64,000 nt of DNA from Photobacterium iliopiscarium (GTDB taxonomy: Bacteria; Pseudomonadota; Gammaproteobacteria; Enterobacterales; Vibrionaceae), in NCBI RefSeq assembly GCF_003026395.1, contig NZ_PYOO01000005.1, positions 186,001-250,000 of the forward strand, read 5' to 3'. The position numbers and the translations under genes are program-made. Each line of letters opens with the position of its first letter. Positions within the stretch are counted from its first letter, which is position 1. Below, piece by piece: positions 51,989-62,290 of the stretch. The notes beneath the pieces were generated by a model, which had not been told where the DNA came from, ran no database searches, and saw only the letters and a program-made list of their open reading frames with translations.

Positions 51989-52840
51989 ATGCATCAAACA
52001 ATAACATCATTACTTATCATTGATCCTCAATACGACTTTTATGATGTACCATTAAATGAGCAACTCACTTTAGGTGCACCACCAAATACGATTTCTCCCT
52101 CTCTTCCTGTTCCTCATTCATGGGAAGATGCTCAACGACTTGCTACATTTATTAATAATCAACAAAATAAAATCAACAATATCGTTGTAACCCTTGATAG
52201 CCACCATGAATACGATATTGCTCACACGATTTATTGGCAGAATAAATATGGTCAACATCCTGCGCCGTTTACGCTTATTAGCCATCAGAATATTGTTGAT
52301 GGCTTATGGCAACCGACCAATTTAGAGCACCTTGGTCACGTACTTGAATATACTCAGTTCCTTGAGCAAACAGGTAAATACAGCCTGATTATTTGGCCAA
52401 CACACTGTATTATCAATTCAATAGGACATACGATTGTTGCCCCAATTCAAACCGCTATTGATGCTTGGGAAAAACAAACAGCCCTTTCACGCTACACCAT
52501 CTCTAAAGGTGAAAACCCACATACTGAGCACTATGGTGGTTGTGAAGCTGAATACCCACTGCACAATGATATAAAGACTCAGTTTGATCCCCAATTAACG
52601 GCATTAGTCATACAGAGCGATCGCGTCTTTATCTCAGGACAGGCCCTATCTCACTGCGTCGCAAGCACTGTTGAACAAATGGTCGATAAACTACCACTTA
52701 CTGACATTCATAAATTAACCCTCCTTATTGATACCACCAGCCCTGTCGCAGGCTTTGAACAACAAGCAAAAGTCTTTATTGAAAAGATGGAGATTTTAGG
52801 TATCAACATTGCTAACACAACGGATATTATGGCGGGTTAA
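51989..52840 (+). CDS. Cysteine hydrolase, nicotinamidase/isochorismatase-like
   Basis: A 283-residue protein starting at 51989 after AAGGAG (the frame is open back to 51800 but without a start signal). The catalytic triad of the isochorismatase fold is Asp in LLIIDPQYDFYD, Lys in YTISKGENPHTE and Cys in ISGQALSHCVASTVEQ. Metal-type residues are in VVTLDSHHEYDIAH, like nicotinamidase. It is about 70 residues longer than PncA; the extra part is around residues 85-150. Amide hydrolysis of nicotinamide or a related compound is likely, but not proven. Confidence 0.78.
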   Translation: MHQTITSLLIIDPQYDFYDVPLNEQLTLGAPPNTISPSLPVPHSWEDAQRLATFINNQQNKINNIVVTLDSHHEYDIAHTIYWQNKYGQHPAPFTLISHQNIVDGLWQPTNLEHLGHVLEYTQFLEQTGKYSLIIWPTHCIINSIGHTIVAPIQTAIDAWEKQTALSRYTISKGENPHTEHYGGCEAEYPLHNDIKTQFDPQLTALVIQSDRVFISGQALSHCVASTVEQMVDKLPLTDIHKLTLLIDTTSPVAGFEQQAKVFIEKMEILGINIANTTDIMAG

Positions 52841-52864
52841 CCATAGTAACGTTACTATGGTTAA
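52837..52864. repeat. 28-bp perfect palindrome overlapping the hydrolase stop codon
   Basis: TTAACCATAGTAAC is followed directly by its exact reverse complement GTTACTATGGTTAA. The stop codon TAA at 52838-52840 lies in its left arm. A second, ordinary terminator follows at 52873. Confidence 0.85.
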
Positions 52865-52872
52865 ATATTCGA

Positions 52873-52908
52873 TAAAAAATCCGAGAATATGAACATTCTC
52901 GGATTTTT
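52873..52908. terminator. Bidirectional terminator between the hydrolase and malG
   Basis: AAAAAATCCGAGAAT pairs with ATTCTCGGATTTTT. It serves the convergent malEFG operon as well. Confidence 0.9.
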
Positions 52909-52960
52909 AGATAGACTAATTAGAACGACTTAATCGTAATACTCTGGTTTGATTACAGAG

Positions 52961-53851
52961 TTAACCTTTTACACCACCAGAAGTTAATCCACCAACAAGG
53001 AATTTCTGCGAGAGTAAAAATACAATCGTAATAGGTAATGCCGAAAGTACCGCTGCGGCCGCAAAATCACCCCATAAGTAGTTTTGAGGATATAAGTATT
53101 GCTGCATACCAACCGCCAAGGTGTAATTATTCACATCTGATAGTAATGTTGACGCAACAGGTACTTCTGTTACAACACCAATAAACGAAAGAATAAAGAC
53201 AACCGCGAGAATTGGTACTGATAATGGTAATAATACTAATCTAAATGCTTGCCATGGTGTCGCACCATCTAATGCTGCCGCTTCTTCTAATGAACGATCA
53301 ATAGTTTCAAAGTAACCTTTAATCGTCCAAACATGTAAAGCAATACCGCCTAAATATGCAAATATTAATCCACCATGTGTATTTAAACCAAGGAATGGAA
53401 TGTATTGTCCTAATCGATCAAACAATGCATACAACGCCACCAATGCCAATACTGCTGGGAACATTTGGAAGACCATCATTCCCTTTAAAATGTTTTCTTT
53501 ACCTTTAAAACGTAATCGAGCAAAGGCATAAGCACTGGTTGTCGACATTGCAACAATTAACACAGATGTTATCGTTGCAACCTTAATCGTATTCCATAAC
53601 CATAATAATACTGGAAATGGAGGTGGCGTTACCGAGCCATCAGCATTCTCAACCGCAAAGCCTAATGCTAATTTCCAATGATCTAATGTTGGATTACTGG
53701 GAATTAATTCACCCCCAGAAAAATTACCTTCACGAAACGAGATTGCAATAATCATCAATAACGGAAAAATAGTAATTGCCAAAAAAAGCCATAACACTGC
53801 ATGTGTTGCCCATAACCGATATTTTAATGATTTAGGTTGAACTATTGCCAT
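52961..53851 (-). CDS. malG: Maltose/maltodextrin ABC transporter permease
   Basis: A 296-residue inner-membrane permease with six spans, same length as E. coli MalG. The EAA loop for MalK contact is [21 protein letters not shown]-terminal features include [20 protein letters not shown] and the C-terminus ends [14 protein letters not shown], as in MalG. Last gene of malEFG, 10 bp after malF. Confidence 0.96.
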   Translation of the reverse strand: MAIVQPKSLKYRLWATHAVLWLFLAITIFPLLMIIAISFREGNFSGGELIPSNPTLDHWKLALGFAVENADGSVTPPPFPVLLWLWNTIKVATITSVLIVAMSTTSAYAFARLRFKGKENILKGMMVFQMFPAVLALVALYALFDRLGQYIPFLGLNTHGGLIFAYLGGIALHVWTIKGYFETIDRSLEEAAALDGATPWQAFRLVLLPLSVPILAVVFILSFIGVVTEVPVASTLLSDVNNYTLAVGMQQYLYPQNYLWGDFAAAAVLSALPITIVFLLSQKFLVGGLTSGGVKG

Positions 53852-53861
53852 GACCGACTCC

Positions 53862-55499
53862 TTAGTCCTGTGATAACTTAGTGAATTTCAAATTCAGTAA
53901 TGCCATACCCGCTACCATTACGAAAATAATTGTTGCAATTGCACTAGCCAAACCAAAATCTTGACCACCACCACCTTCAAAAGCAATACGATACGTATAA
54001 CTTACTAATAAATCAGTATAACCAGCAGGTTCTGAGGTATTAATCATATTTGGACCACCACCAGTTAATAACTGAATCATTACAAAGTTATTAAAGTTAA
54101 AAGCAAATGCTGCAATTAATAATGGTGTTAACGGCTTAATCATTGATGGTACAGTAATCTTCATAAAATTCTGAATAGGACCAGCCCCATCAATGGCTGA
54201 AGCTTCATATAAATCATCAGGTATTGATTTTAATAAACCCATACATAAAATCATCATATAAGGAAAACCTAACCAGGTATTAACAATAACAACCATCATC
54301 CGTGATAATACGGGGTCAGAAAACCATGCTGGTTTAATTCCAAAAATAGAACTTAGCAGCATATTTATCTCACCAAAACTTTGATTAAATAAACCTTTAA
54401 ATATTAATATAGAAATAAACGAAGGCACAGCATAAGGTAATATCAATAATATACGGTAAAAACCACTTCCTTTTAATGGTTCCCATTGTACGATACATGC
54501 TAAGACCATTCCTAAAATAAGCGTTAAAAAAACAGCAAGAAATGCAAATACAATCGTCCAAATAAAGATTCCAATGAATGGTTCTTTAATACCATCATCT
54601 TGAATTACACGTTTAAAGTTATCGATACCAACATCAACGACAAATCCGGGAGAAATTGACTCACCAATGAAGTTTCCTTTACTATCAACTGGTTGATAAA
54701 AACCCGTTTCCATATTTGGTTTATAAAACTGATCGGTTTGATTATTCAGTAATGTAACGTTATCAGGTTGCTTGGTAAATAATGGATAATCAGAAGCAAA
54801 TTTTCGTAACCCGCTCATTCGAATATCTTTACCATTAGGTAGCTCTAACCTTAATTTAGATATTTGATTTCTATTTTTAACAATATCTTTAATCGGTAAT
54901 TTTTTACCAAAAGCTTGAGCAATTGCGTCTAATTTAATAGCAACCGGATGAGATTCATCATAATTTTTTATCGGGGTTGTATTACCAAAAGCTTCGGCTA
55001 CTGGTTTTAATTTTACCGATTTATTATTAAAATCAATTAATCCTGTAGATAATAATTTACCATCATCATTAATAATAATTTGATAACCATTATCCGCTTT
55101 ATATAAATTGAATTTATAATTTTTCCCTGATTGAAATGTTCGCTGCTCTAATATTGACTGCGTTCGTTCCAATGTTAATTGGTTGGTTGCACTATAATTA
55201 GTAAACGCCAAACTTACGGTATATAACAATGGAAATATAATAAATACAATCATCCCTGCAATACCTGGATAGATATAACGCTGAGCATATGTTTTACTAC
55301 TACCAAAAATATAAATTGCTAATGCAGTAAGTACTACAGTTAATAATGCAAAAGCGATTTCACCTTGTGCATACATTAAAATTGTTGCGTAACCATTTAC
55401 TAAGGCAATCAAACATAAAATAAACCACTTAATTTCTTTTTTATATTTAAATGTTTTATTTTTTGATTCAAATAGCTCAATATCTTGAACCGATTCCAT
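53862..55499 (-). CDS. malF: Maltose/maltodextrin ABC transporter permease
   Basis: A 545-residue permease, longer than E. coli MalF (514). Several N-terminal spans are followed by a large periplasmic P2 loop (about residues 100-290, including [19 protein letters not shown]), then the permease core with the EAA loop [20 protein letters not shown]. It ends in [11 protein letters not shown]. The ATG at 55499 is preceded by AGGATATTGAT; the in-frame ATG at 55514 lacks a ribosome binding site. It pairs with MalG and MalK2. Confidence 0.95.
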   Translation of the reverse strand: MESVQDIELFESKNKTFKYKKEIKWFILCLIALVNGYATILMYAQGEIAFALLTVVLTALAIYIFGSSKTYAQRYIYPGIAGMIVFIIFPLLYTVSLAFTNYSATNQLTLERTQSILEQRTFQSGKNYKFNLYKADNGYQIIINDDGKLLSTGLIDFNNKSVKLKPVAEAFGNTTPIKNYDESHPVAIKLDAIAQAFGKKLPIKDIVKNRNQISKLRLELPNGKDIRMSGLRKFASDYPLFTKQPDNVTLLNNQTDQFYKPNMETGFYQPVDSKGNFIGESISPGFVVDVGIDNFKRVIQDDGIKEPFIGIFIWTIVFAFLAVFLTLILGMVLACIVQWEPLKGSGFYRILLILPYAVPSFISILIFKGLFNQSFGEINMLLSSIFGIKPAWFSDPVLSRMMVVIVNTWLGFPYMMILCMGLLKSIPDDLYEASAIDGAGPIQNFMKITVPSMIKPLTPLLIAAFAFNFNNFVMIQLLTGGGPNMINTSEPAGYTDLLVSYTYRIAFEGGGGQDFGLASAIATIIFVMVAGMALLNLKFTKLSQD

Positions 55500-55526
55500 A
55501 TCAATATCCTGCATTCAGATAAAATA

Positions 55527-55546
55527 TAGGGGAATCACTTCCCCTA
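55527..55546 (-). terminator. Hairpin between malE and malF
   Basis: On the minus strand TAGGGGAA pairs with TTCCCCTA across four bases. It follows the malE stop by 11 bp, with an A/T-rich but not strongly U-rich tail. It is likely to stabilise the malE message or attenuate malFG, as extragenic hairpins do in enteric mal operons. Confidence 0.65.
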
Positions 55547-55555
55547 AAAAAGAAA

Positions 55556-56737
55556 TTACTTAAGCATCTGTTTCGCACCAGCGTCTAAAGCTTCTTTAAT
55601 ACTCTGGCGACCATCAACAACATTTTGAATCGCATTACCTTCGGCATACCAGAAAGCAGTCATTTGAGGAATATTAGGCATAATGTCGCCTTGCTCTGCA
55701 TTCTTCATGGTAGCGGCAATACGGCTATCTTTACCAATTTTTGCTTGATACGATTTTAGCGCAACAGCACCAAGTGGTTTATCATGATCAACTTTGGCTA
55801 AACCTGCATCGGTTAATAGGTAATTTTCAAGAAATTCAATCGCTAAATCTTTATTTGGCGACGCGGTACTAATACCTGCGGTTAATACACCAACAAAAGA
55901 TTTTGAAGGATGACCATTAAACATGGGTAATATTGCTACGCCATAATCAATACCTGATTTATCAATGTTACTCCATGACCAGGGCCCATTGATTGTCATC
56001 GCGACATTACCTTTATTAAATTCAGCTTCTGAAATGCTATAATCCATATCAGGTGATATTACTTTTTGATCAACTAATGACTTAATAAAAGCCATACTGC
56101 GTTGTGCGCCAGCATTATTGATACCAATATCTTTTGCATCATAACCATCAGACGTTTTCTTAAAAGCATAACCACCATCAGCAGATAAAAGAGGCCATGT
56201 AAAATACGGTTCACGTAAGTTCCACATGATTGCTTTTTTACCTTCTTTAGCTAATTTTTTATCAATAGCAGCTATTTCTTCCCACGTTTTAGGCGGATTT
56301 GGCACAAGATTTTTATTATAAATTAAAGAAAGAGATTCAACAGAAATTGGATAACCATAATATTTACCATTAGATTTTACTGCATCCCACGTAAAATCAG
56401 AAAACTGCTGTTTAAATTCAGCTGATGGCTTAATTTCTTGTAACAAACCAGATTGAGCGTAACCACCAAAACGATCATGAGCCCACATAACAATATCAGG
56501 ACCATCACCAGATGCAGCAACTTGAGGGAATTTATCAGCAAGATTATCAGGAAATGCGACCGTTACTTTAACTCCGGTATCTTCTTCAAACTTCTTACCA
56601 ACTTCAGCAAGACCATTATAACCTTTATCACCATTCACCCAAATTGTCAGTTGCCCTTCTTCAATAGCCGCTGAAACATGAAATGAACTTAACGCCGCAA
56701 TAGTACATAAAGCAACTGTAGTGAGTACCTTAGTCAT
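55556..56737 (-). CDS. malE: Maltose/maltodextrin periplasmic binding protein
   Basis: A 393-residue binding protein, close to E. coli MalE (396). Signal peptide [23 protein letters not shown], cleaved before [20 protein letters not shown]. Further MalE stretches are [40 protein letters not shown] and [20 protein letters not shown]. First gene of malEFG, divergent from malK. Confidence 0.97.
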   Translation of the reverse strand: MTKVLTTVALCTIAALSSFHVSAAIEEGQLTIWVNGDKGYNGLAEVGKKFEEDTGVKVTVAFPDNLADKFPQVAASGDGPDIVMWAHDRFGGYAQSGLLQEIKPSAEFKQQFSDFTWDAVKSNGKYYGYPISVESLSLIYNKNLVPNPPKTWEEIAAIDKKLAKEGKKAIMWNLREPYFTWPLLSADGGYAFKKTSDGYDAKDIGINNAGAQRSMAFIKSLVDQKVISPDMDYSISEAEFNKGNVAMTINGPWSWSNIDKSGIDYGVAILPMFNGHPSKSFVGVLTAGISTASPNKDLAIEFLENYLLTDAGLAKVDHDKPLGAVALKSYQAKIGKDSRIAATMKNAEQGDIMPNIPQMTAFWYAEGNAIQNVVDGRQSIKEALDAGAKQMLK

Positions 56738-57152
56738 TATCTAACATCCTTCATTATTGTTATTGATCTTAATAACGTCACGCAAAGGTCATAACGTTTT
56801 TCTAAGCCTATTTTCTATAGTTAATGACAAAGATGCATCCTCCTACACTCTACGCCCCCGCTCACCTCTATTCGAAAATGTGATCTCAACCAAATTTGGA
56901 CGTGAGCTATATCGCAAAAAAATATCAATATGTGATGACATGCACAGGTTAAAACCGTAAATAATCCGTTTTACTTCATTATTATTAAAACAGTCATCTT
57001 CATACTCCTCCCCTATCATCCCCCTTTATAAAGGCATAAGGAGGAGGATGTAATCAACACTCACTATCACGTAAACTCAATCGTATTAAAGCTAGCTTTT
57101 GTTTAAATAACAAAAATATTAGTCGGTTATAACCAATAGAGGAATAGGCACA
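56738..57152. promoter_or_regulatory. malE-malK divergent control region (MalT-like boxes, CRP-like site)
   Basis: No gene. Candidate MalT boxes (core GGAKGA, consensus GGGGAKGAGG): on the minus strand GGGGAGGAGT at 57004-57013, GGGGATGATA at 57014-57023 and GGAGGATG at 56836-56843; on the plus strand GGAGGAGGATG at 57040-57050. A CRP-like site TGTGATGACATGCACA lies at 56931-56946 (9 of 10 half-site bases). The layout parallels the E. coli malEp-malKp region, where MalT and CRP act together. Confidence 0.7.
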
Positions 57153-58262
57153 ATGACGAGTGTCACTTTACGAAATGTATGTAAAGCATATGGAGATAAC
57201 TTAATTTCCAAGAACGTTGATCTAGAAATTAAAGATGGCGAATTTGTTGTCTTTGTTGGTCCGTCAGGTTGTGGTAAATCAACGTTACTACGCTGCATTG
57301 CTGGATTAGAAGATATTACATCTGGAGATTTATTTATTGGTGATAAACGAATGAATGATGTTCCACCAGCACAACGTGGTGTCGGTATGGTCTTTCAATC
57401 ATACGCACTTTATCCACACTTAAATCTGTATGACAATATGTCATTCGGCTTAAAATTAGCGAAAACGAATAAAGATGAAATTAAACGTCGCGTATCTAAA
57501 GTCGCAGATATATTACAATTAACACCCTTACTTGATCGTAAACCTAAAGCACTGTCTGGTGGGCAACGTCAACGTGTCGCCATTGGCCGTACATTGGTCT
57601 CTCAACCTGCGATCTTCTTACTTGATGAACCCTTATCTAACCTTGATGCAGCCTTACGTGTACAAATGCGGATTGAAATCGCTAAATTACATAAACAACT
57701 GGGTTGCACCATGATTTATGTTACTCACGATCAAATTGAAGCAATGACAATGGCTGAAAAGATCGTCGTACTCGATGGCGGTTATGTCTCACAAGTTGGT
57801 AAACCATTAGAGTTATATCATTATCCTCAAAACCGTTTCGTGGCGAGTTTTATTGGCTCACCAAAAATGAATTTCATGAGCGTAACTGCGATTGAAGCAG
57901 AAAAAGATCAAGTTAAAGTAAAAATGGATAACGGCACTTCATTTTGGATCCCCGTTGATGGTACGACTGTTACTCCCAATACACGCATGTCATTAGGTAT
58001 CCGTCCTGAGCACCTTATTCATTGTGAACATAGTGATATTTGTATTGAGGGTATAGTACAAGTTGTTGAAAAATTAGGTTATGAAACACAAGCTTACATT
58101 AGTCTAAATGATATTGATGCTGAATTTGTATCTCGACATAGTGACACTTTAGATATTAACGCTGGTGATAGTTTCCGAGTGGGTATTCCACCACACCGCT
58201 GTCACCTATTCCATGATGATGGTAAAGCATGTCGTCGTTTATACCAGGAAGTTGGATCTTAA
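57153..58262 (+). CDS. malK: Maltose/maltodextrin ABC transporter ATP-binding protein
   Basis: A 369-residue ATPase, same length class as E. coli MalK (371). Walker [13 protein letters not shown], signature [15 protein letters not shown], Walker [18 protein letters not shown]-loop [13 protein letters not shown], then the MalK regulatory domain ([23 protein letters not shown]). The regulatory domain in E. coli also inhibits MalT and binds EIIA-Glc. It is followed by a terminator, so lamB and malM are not co-transcribed here, unlike E. coli malK-lamB-malM. Confidence 0.96.
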   Translation: MTSVTLRNVCKAYGDNLISKNVDLEIKDGEFVVFVGPSGCGKSTLLRCIAGLEDITSGDLFIGDKRMNDVPPAQRGVGMVFQSYALYPHLNLYDNMSFGLKLAKTNKDEIKRRVSKVADILQLTPLLDRKPKALSGGQRQRVAIGRTLVSQPAIFLLDEPLSNLDAALRVQMRIEIAKLHKQLGCTMIYVTHDQIEAMTMAEKIVVLDGGYVSQVGKPLELYHYPQNRFVASFIGSPKMNFMSVTAIEAEKDQVKVKMDNGTSFWIPVDGTTVTPNTRMSLGIRPEHLIHCEHSDICIEGIVQVVEKLGYETQAYISLNDIDAEFVSRHSDTLDINAGDSFRVGIPPHRCHLFHDDGKACRRLYQEVGS

Positions 58263-58284
58263 TTTTTCCTTAATACGATAAACT

Positions 58285-58323
58285 AAAAAACTCACTTCAT
58301 CACACAATGAAGTGAGTTTTTTT
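58285..58323. terminator. Bidirectional terminator between malK and the debranching enzyme gene
   Basis: AAAAAACTCACTTCAT pairs with ATGAAGTGAGTTTTTTT. Confidence 0.9.
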
Positions 58324-58334
58324 ATTATTGCGGT

Positions 58335-61142
58335 TTATGAATCTGTATTAATCGATGCGAGTCGTTCAACCTGTTGTTGTAACCAATGCTGTGTTTGTAG
58401 TGCTTGAGGCTTAATTTTTAAATCTGGTTGCGCAAATGAAAGATGACCAATTAATGCCTGATAGCTTGATTGAATGTGTTCTATTTTATATTCAACACCA
58501 TCGATAAATAATTGTGCTAAATATGGATTAAATCTCAATTCCATCTTTTTGTTACTTATTGGTAATATTGCTTGATACTTCGATTTATCGTCAGCCGTAA
58601 GCTGTAATACTAAAGATAATTTATTCTGCTCTAGCATCGTTAATACATAACATTGTTCCCCTTTTACGTTACGTTTAAAATCAATCAATAAACGATTGTT
58701 AACTGCAACATCAACTTCTGCATGAAATTTATTCCATCCACTGGCTAAAGAAGGAGCAAGAGTAATAATACCTTCAATTAAATTAGGCTGATAACCTAAA
58801 TAATCTTGAAAGCCATTTCTTGTAAACTCTGAAACAGACCACGCTTGAGCGTATGTTCCTGATAATGTTACGTTCTGATTATCACCAAGGAACGCATCAA
58901 CATTTTCACTCATTGTGCCTCGATGGCCTTGATATAAAATTTGATCGACTAAATTTTTAGTTAATGAGTAAGCAAAATCGTCATAACCATATAATGTCAA
59001 TGCCGTAACAGTAAAGCCTGCATTCCAGCCCCAAATAGTCCCATTATGGTAAGCGGCATCTTTATGATAGTGCGGTTGGTTATCATGATAAGGATGAAAC
59101 TGCGGATCATTTTGTGATAATGAGGTTATTCCCCAAGGAAAAAGTAACTCAGAAACGGTATTCAATACAACATAAGCCCCTATTTCACGATCAATAAAAT
59201 CTTGCTCATAAGGAACGGTTATTGTCATCAACTGATTTGGTCTAACCTTCATATCTTGTTGGCCATCTGCTTTTATACAATCCGCTAACTGATGAGATGC
59301 TGATGCCCAAAAAAGTGGCGTGAAATTCTGCTTTACTGCATCAGCTAATTGTTGATAATGCTGCTTACTGTCAACATCACCCGTAATATCAGCTAATTTT
59401 ATCGCAACTTGCAGACTGGTATACCATAATGCTTGAATATCATTCGCACGATTACCACGGGCAGACCAAGGATAAAGACCGAATAACTTTGCATCCATCC
59501 ATGTATCAGGATCGCGATGAGTCATTAAGCATTTATCATCTAAATAATATTTTTCGACGCCCGCGATATACGTTTGCACCACTGGATAAATTGTTATAGC
59601 AAAATCCCTATCACCACTATAACGAAGATAATCCCATATCTCTCTAATCATCCACGGTGTTCCATCCGTCGTATTATAAATCATGTCATCAAATGACGTT
59701 ACACGATTAGGAATACGACCATAATGACAATGATTAGGATCGGTCATTTGCCATTGTGAAAAACGACTGATAATGTTTTTCGCTTCATCCATGAATCCGT
59801 TGACTAATGAAATACCAGACAGCGCGATAAAAGTGTCACGCCCCCAGCAATCTTTAAACCAAGGTAAACCTGCCCATATTCCATGACCATATTCTGTTGA
59901 TACAAAAACCCTACCAGACAATTTTGACCACATTAATGCTCGGTTATATTCAAGATCTGACGTCCAAAGATAAGTATTTGTAAGCACATCATAAACCGCT
60001 TGTTTATGTTGGGTTGTGCCATCGTGGGCAAGCATACGATTAGCAGCAGATATAGCGTCAGCTTCACTATCAGCCAAAGTAATATAGACTGTTATTTGTG
60101 ACTCTAAATATTGAGAGCTAATAACAGGCGTTACTTGTCGTCTATCAAATAAAGCGGTTTCAATTAACTCAGGGTATTGAGAATCATCAGGCTCTTCAAA
60201 AACAAAGGATTTATTAGTACATATAGCAATAAATTTTGGCATTATTTCTTGAGAATCATCAGGTGACACTCTATAAACGACGCCATGATTAAACGTCTTA
60301 ACAACGGATTCAGACAACATAATATTTAACTGAGGGGCAATAGATAATATTGCTGGATATTCAGATTCAATAGATAAAGCGATACAATGTTGTTGAGATT
60401 GAGCGCCAGAAAACAGCATTAATGTATCATTACAATTATTATTAATTTCAGTATCGTAATAATGTGTAACACCGTAAGGAAAAATATCAGCATTTATATT
60501 TACTGTTTTATTATTTATTTTTTTATTGATAAATGAAGCAAATTCCCCGACTATCCACCCTTGTTTATGGTTATATTTCCCTCCGATAAATGAATGTGTA
60601 TGACCTTCATAATATCCGTCAATATTATCACCAAAAACGAAAGGACAAGCTGTTTTGTTACTAATTGCAAGTTCTGAAAATAATACTTTTGAAGGTAATA
60701 CCCATCGTCCTTTTTCTTTAATTTTTTTCTTATAAGCATTAATAGAAAAAGATTCTAAAATCAAGTCTCGAGATAATTTACTTATTATTTTATCGTTTAG
60801 CGAACACTTAACTTCAAGAGAAAGAATATTATCAATAACGGTTATTTCAAAACAGTAACAGGCAGGATTTTCAATATTCACTATAATATCATTACCAATA
60901 CCTTTCGCTGATAATAAATGAATTGGCCTATCTAACTTACACTCAACCTCTTTTATAGTATCAGCAGTAAAACTGAATCCATCTGAACCGTTAAGATCTG
61001 ATATTTTAAAACGATATTGTAATGGTGATAACATTAAAAATGCTTGATAAATGCCCTTATTTATCTTTTTAAACCGTGTATCATTACCCCAACCATTAAA
61101 TGTTCCCTTTAAATAAAGATCGTTATTTAATAAAAAACTCAT
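58335..61142 (-). CDS. Glycogen/maltodextrin debranching enzyme-like (GDE_C, amylo-alpha-1,6-glucosidase type)
   Basis: A 935-residue cytoplasmic protein. The N-terminus (LYLKGTFNGWGNDTRFKKI) is a CBM48/E-set glycogen-binding module. Residues about 150-390 hold an N-terminal beta-domain (GYYEGHTHSFIGGKYNHKQG). The C-terminal (alpha/alpha)6 barrel contains GLPWFKDCWGRDTFIALSGI, HYGRIPNRVTSFDDMIYNTT, DGTPWMIREIWDYL, TWMDAKLFGLYPWSARGNRA and GWNAGFTVTALTLYGYDD, the pattern of GDE_C amylo-alpha-1,6-glucosidases. It removes alpha-1,6 branches, and its place in the mal cluster points to branched maltodextrins. No signal peptide. Confidence 0.78.
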   Translation of the reverse strand: MSFLLNNDLYLKGTFNGWGNDTRFKKINKGIYQAFLMLSPLQYRFKISDLNGSDGFSFTADTIKEVECKLDRPIHLLSAKGIGNDIIVNIENPACYCFEITVIDNILSLEVKCSLNDKIISKLSRDLILESFSINAYKKKIKEKGRWVLPSKVLFSELAISNKTACPFVFGDNIDGYYEGHTHSFIGGKYNHKQGWIVGEFASFINKKINNKTVNINADIFPYGVTHYYDTEINNNCNDTLMLFSGAQSQQHCIALSIESEYPAILSIAPQLNIMLSESVVKTFNHGVVYRVSPDDSQEIMPKFIAICTNKSFVFEEPDDSQYPELIETALFDRRQVTPVISSQYLESQITVYITLADSEADAISAANRMLAHDGTTQHKQAVYDVLTNTYLWTSDLEYNRALMWSKLSGRVFVSTEYGHGIWAGLPWFKDCWGRDTFIALSGISLVNGFMDEAKNIISRFSQWQMTDPNHCHYGRIPNRVTSFDDMIYNTTDGTPWMIREIWDYLRYSGDRDFAITIYPVVQTYIAGVEKYYLDDKCLMTHRDPDTWMDAKLFGLYPWSARGNRANDIQALWYTSLQVAIKLADITGDVDSKQHYQQLADAVKQNFTPLFWASASHQLADCIKADGQQDMKVRPNQLMTITVPYEQDFIDREIGAYVVLNTVSELLFPWGITSLSQNDPQFHPYHDNQPHYHKDAAYHNGTIWGWNAGFTVTALTLYGYDDFAYSLTKNLVDQILYQGHRGTMSENVDAFLGDNQNVTLSGTYAQAWSVSEFTRNGFQDYLGYQPNLIEGIITLAPSLASGWNKFHAEVDVAVNNRLLIDFKRNVKGEQCYVLTMLEQNKLSLVLQLTADDKSKYQAILPISNKKMELRFNPYLAQLFIDGVEYKIEHIQSSYQALIGHLSFAQPDLKIKPQALQTQHWLQQQVERLASINTDS

Positions 61143-61316
61143 CTATTTATTCCCTATACAAAAACACTTCAAAAATAGAAATTCTTTGAAGTGTTTAATA
61201 TTATTAATGTTGGCTTATATTATCGAATTTGTTTTTCCGTAGTATCTAATGCATCTTTATTATTTGAATGCGCCATCAAACATCCTTGTAATCCTTTGTA
61301 TTTAAATCACAATACG

Positions 61317-62225
61317 TTATTGAACTAACTCAACAAACACCGTTTCAGCTGATGTAGAACCTGCACGTTTAGCTTCATTCAATAACTGCAACGCTTTTTT
61401 AATATTTTTATGTTTAATTGCACTGGTTATTTGTTGATTATAAAATGCTTCTGTTTCTGGCAGCATGGCACGATTTGAAACATCAACAGTAGAAACAGCA
61501 GCCGGTACTGGTACTGTTGTTACGGCTTTAGGCATGACAGACGAATCAGCAATTAATGTTTGCCCTTGTGGTACTAATACAGGGGATGATACTTGGTAGC
61601 TTTTTAATTGTGTTGGCTTAAAGGCTAAGCGTAATTGCCCCGTTAATGCATATTTTATTTCAGGATCGGTAACGATAGGACGCGGTAAACCTAATTCTTC
61701 AGCACGTACGCGTTCAGGATGTGGAATGGTTATCGATTCACCTCGATATTTTTCAGGCGAATACACGACCATATAAGGGGTATTCTTTGCTGTCATCGTA
61801 AAAGTACGTTGATATGCCGCACGCTGTAATAAATGTGATGATGTTAATGAAAACTTATTTAAGTCAATTATTTTCACTGGTTGAAAGTCTGCATTTAACA
61901 GCATAACTGTCGGAGCAAATACATGATCACCGCGAATAAAACTCTCTAATGTGACTTGCATTTGTTCAACATGACCGGGTAAAGAAAACCCTGCAAAATA
62001 GCTTTTCCCATCAGGAAATTGACCAATTTGTGATTGAGCATTAATCGCGACAGAAATGTCTGCACCTTGTAACGGTATCCACGAAAATTGAGAATAAGAG
62101 GTACAACAAGCGGCTTGATTAATCATTGGTGATATTGTATTTGTCGATACTGCATCGGTATTACTACAGCCCATAATACTCAATAGCGCCATAACCAAAA
62201 CAGTACGTTTTTTTATAACTTTCAT
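61317..62225 (-). CDS. malM: Maltose operon periplasmic protein
   Basis: A 302-residue protein aligned with E. coli MalM (306): SQFSWIPLQGADISVAINAQ near the N-terminus, HVFAPTVMLLNADFQPVKII, RLAFKPTQLKSYQVSSPVLV and TEAFYNQQITSAIKHKNIKK with ALQLLNEAKRAGSTSAETVF at the end. Unlike E. coli MalM, the signal ends in a lipobox (LLSIMGC), so it is probably lipid-anchored. AAGGAGATAACAAT precedes the ATG. Downstream of lamB. Confidence 0.93.
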   Translation of the reverse strand: MKVIKKRTVLVMALLSIMGCSNTDAVSTNTISPMINQAACCTSYSQFSWIPLQGADISVAINAQSQIGQFPDGKSYFAGFSLPGHVEQMQVTLESFIRGDHVFAPTVMLLNADFQPVKIIDLNKFSLTSSHLLQRAAYQRTFTMTAKNTPYMVVYSPEKYRGESITIPHPERVRAEELGLPRPIVTDPEIKYALTGQLRLAFKPTQLKSYQVSSPVLVPQGQTLIADSSVMPKAVTTVPVPAAVSTVDVSNRAMLPETEAFYNQQITSAIKHKNIKKALQLLNEAKRAGSTSAETVFVELVQ

Positions 62226-62251
62226 ATTGTTATCTCCTTGTTATATATACA

Positions 62252-62275
62252 AAAGGCAGCAATTAAGCTGCCTTT
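62252..62275 (-). terminator. Hairpin between lamB and malM
   Basis: On the minus strand AAAGGCAGC pairs with GCTGCCTTT, followed by TGTATATA. It probably attenuates read-through to malM, so less MalM than LamB is made. Confidence 0.75.
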
Positions 62276-62290
62276 AATAAACATATTGTC

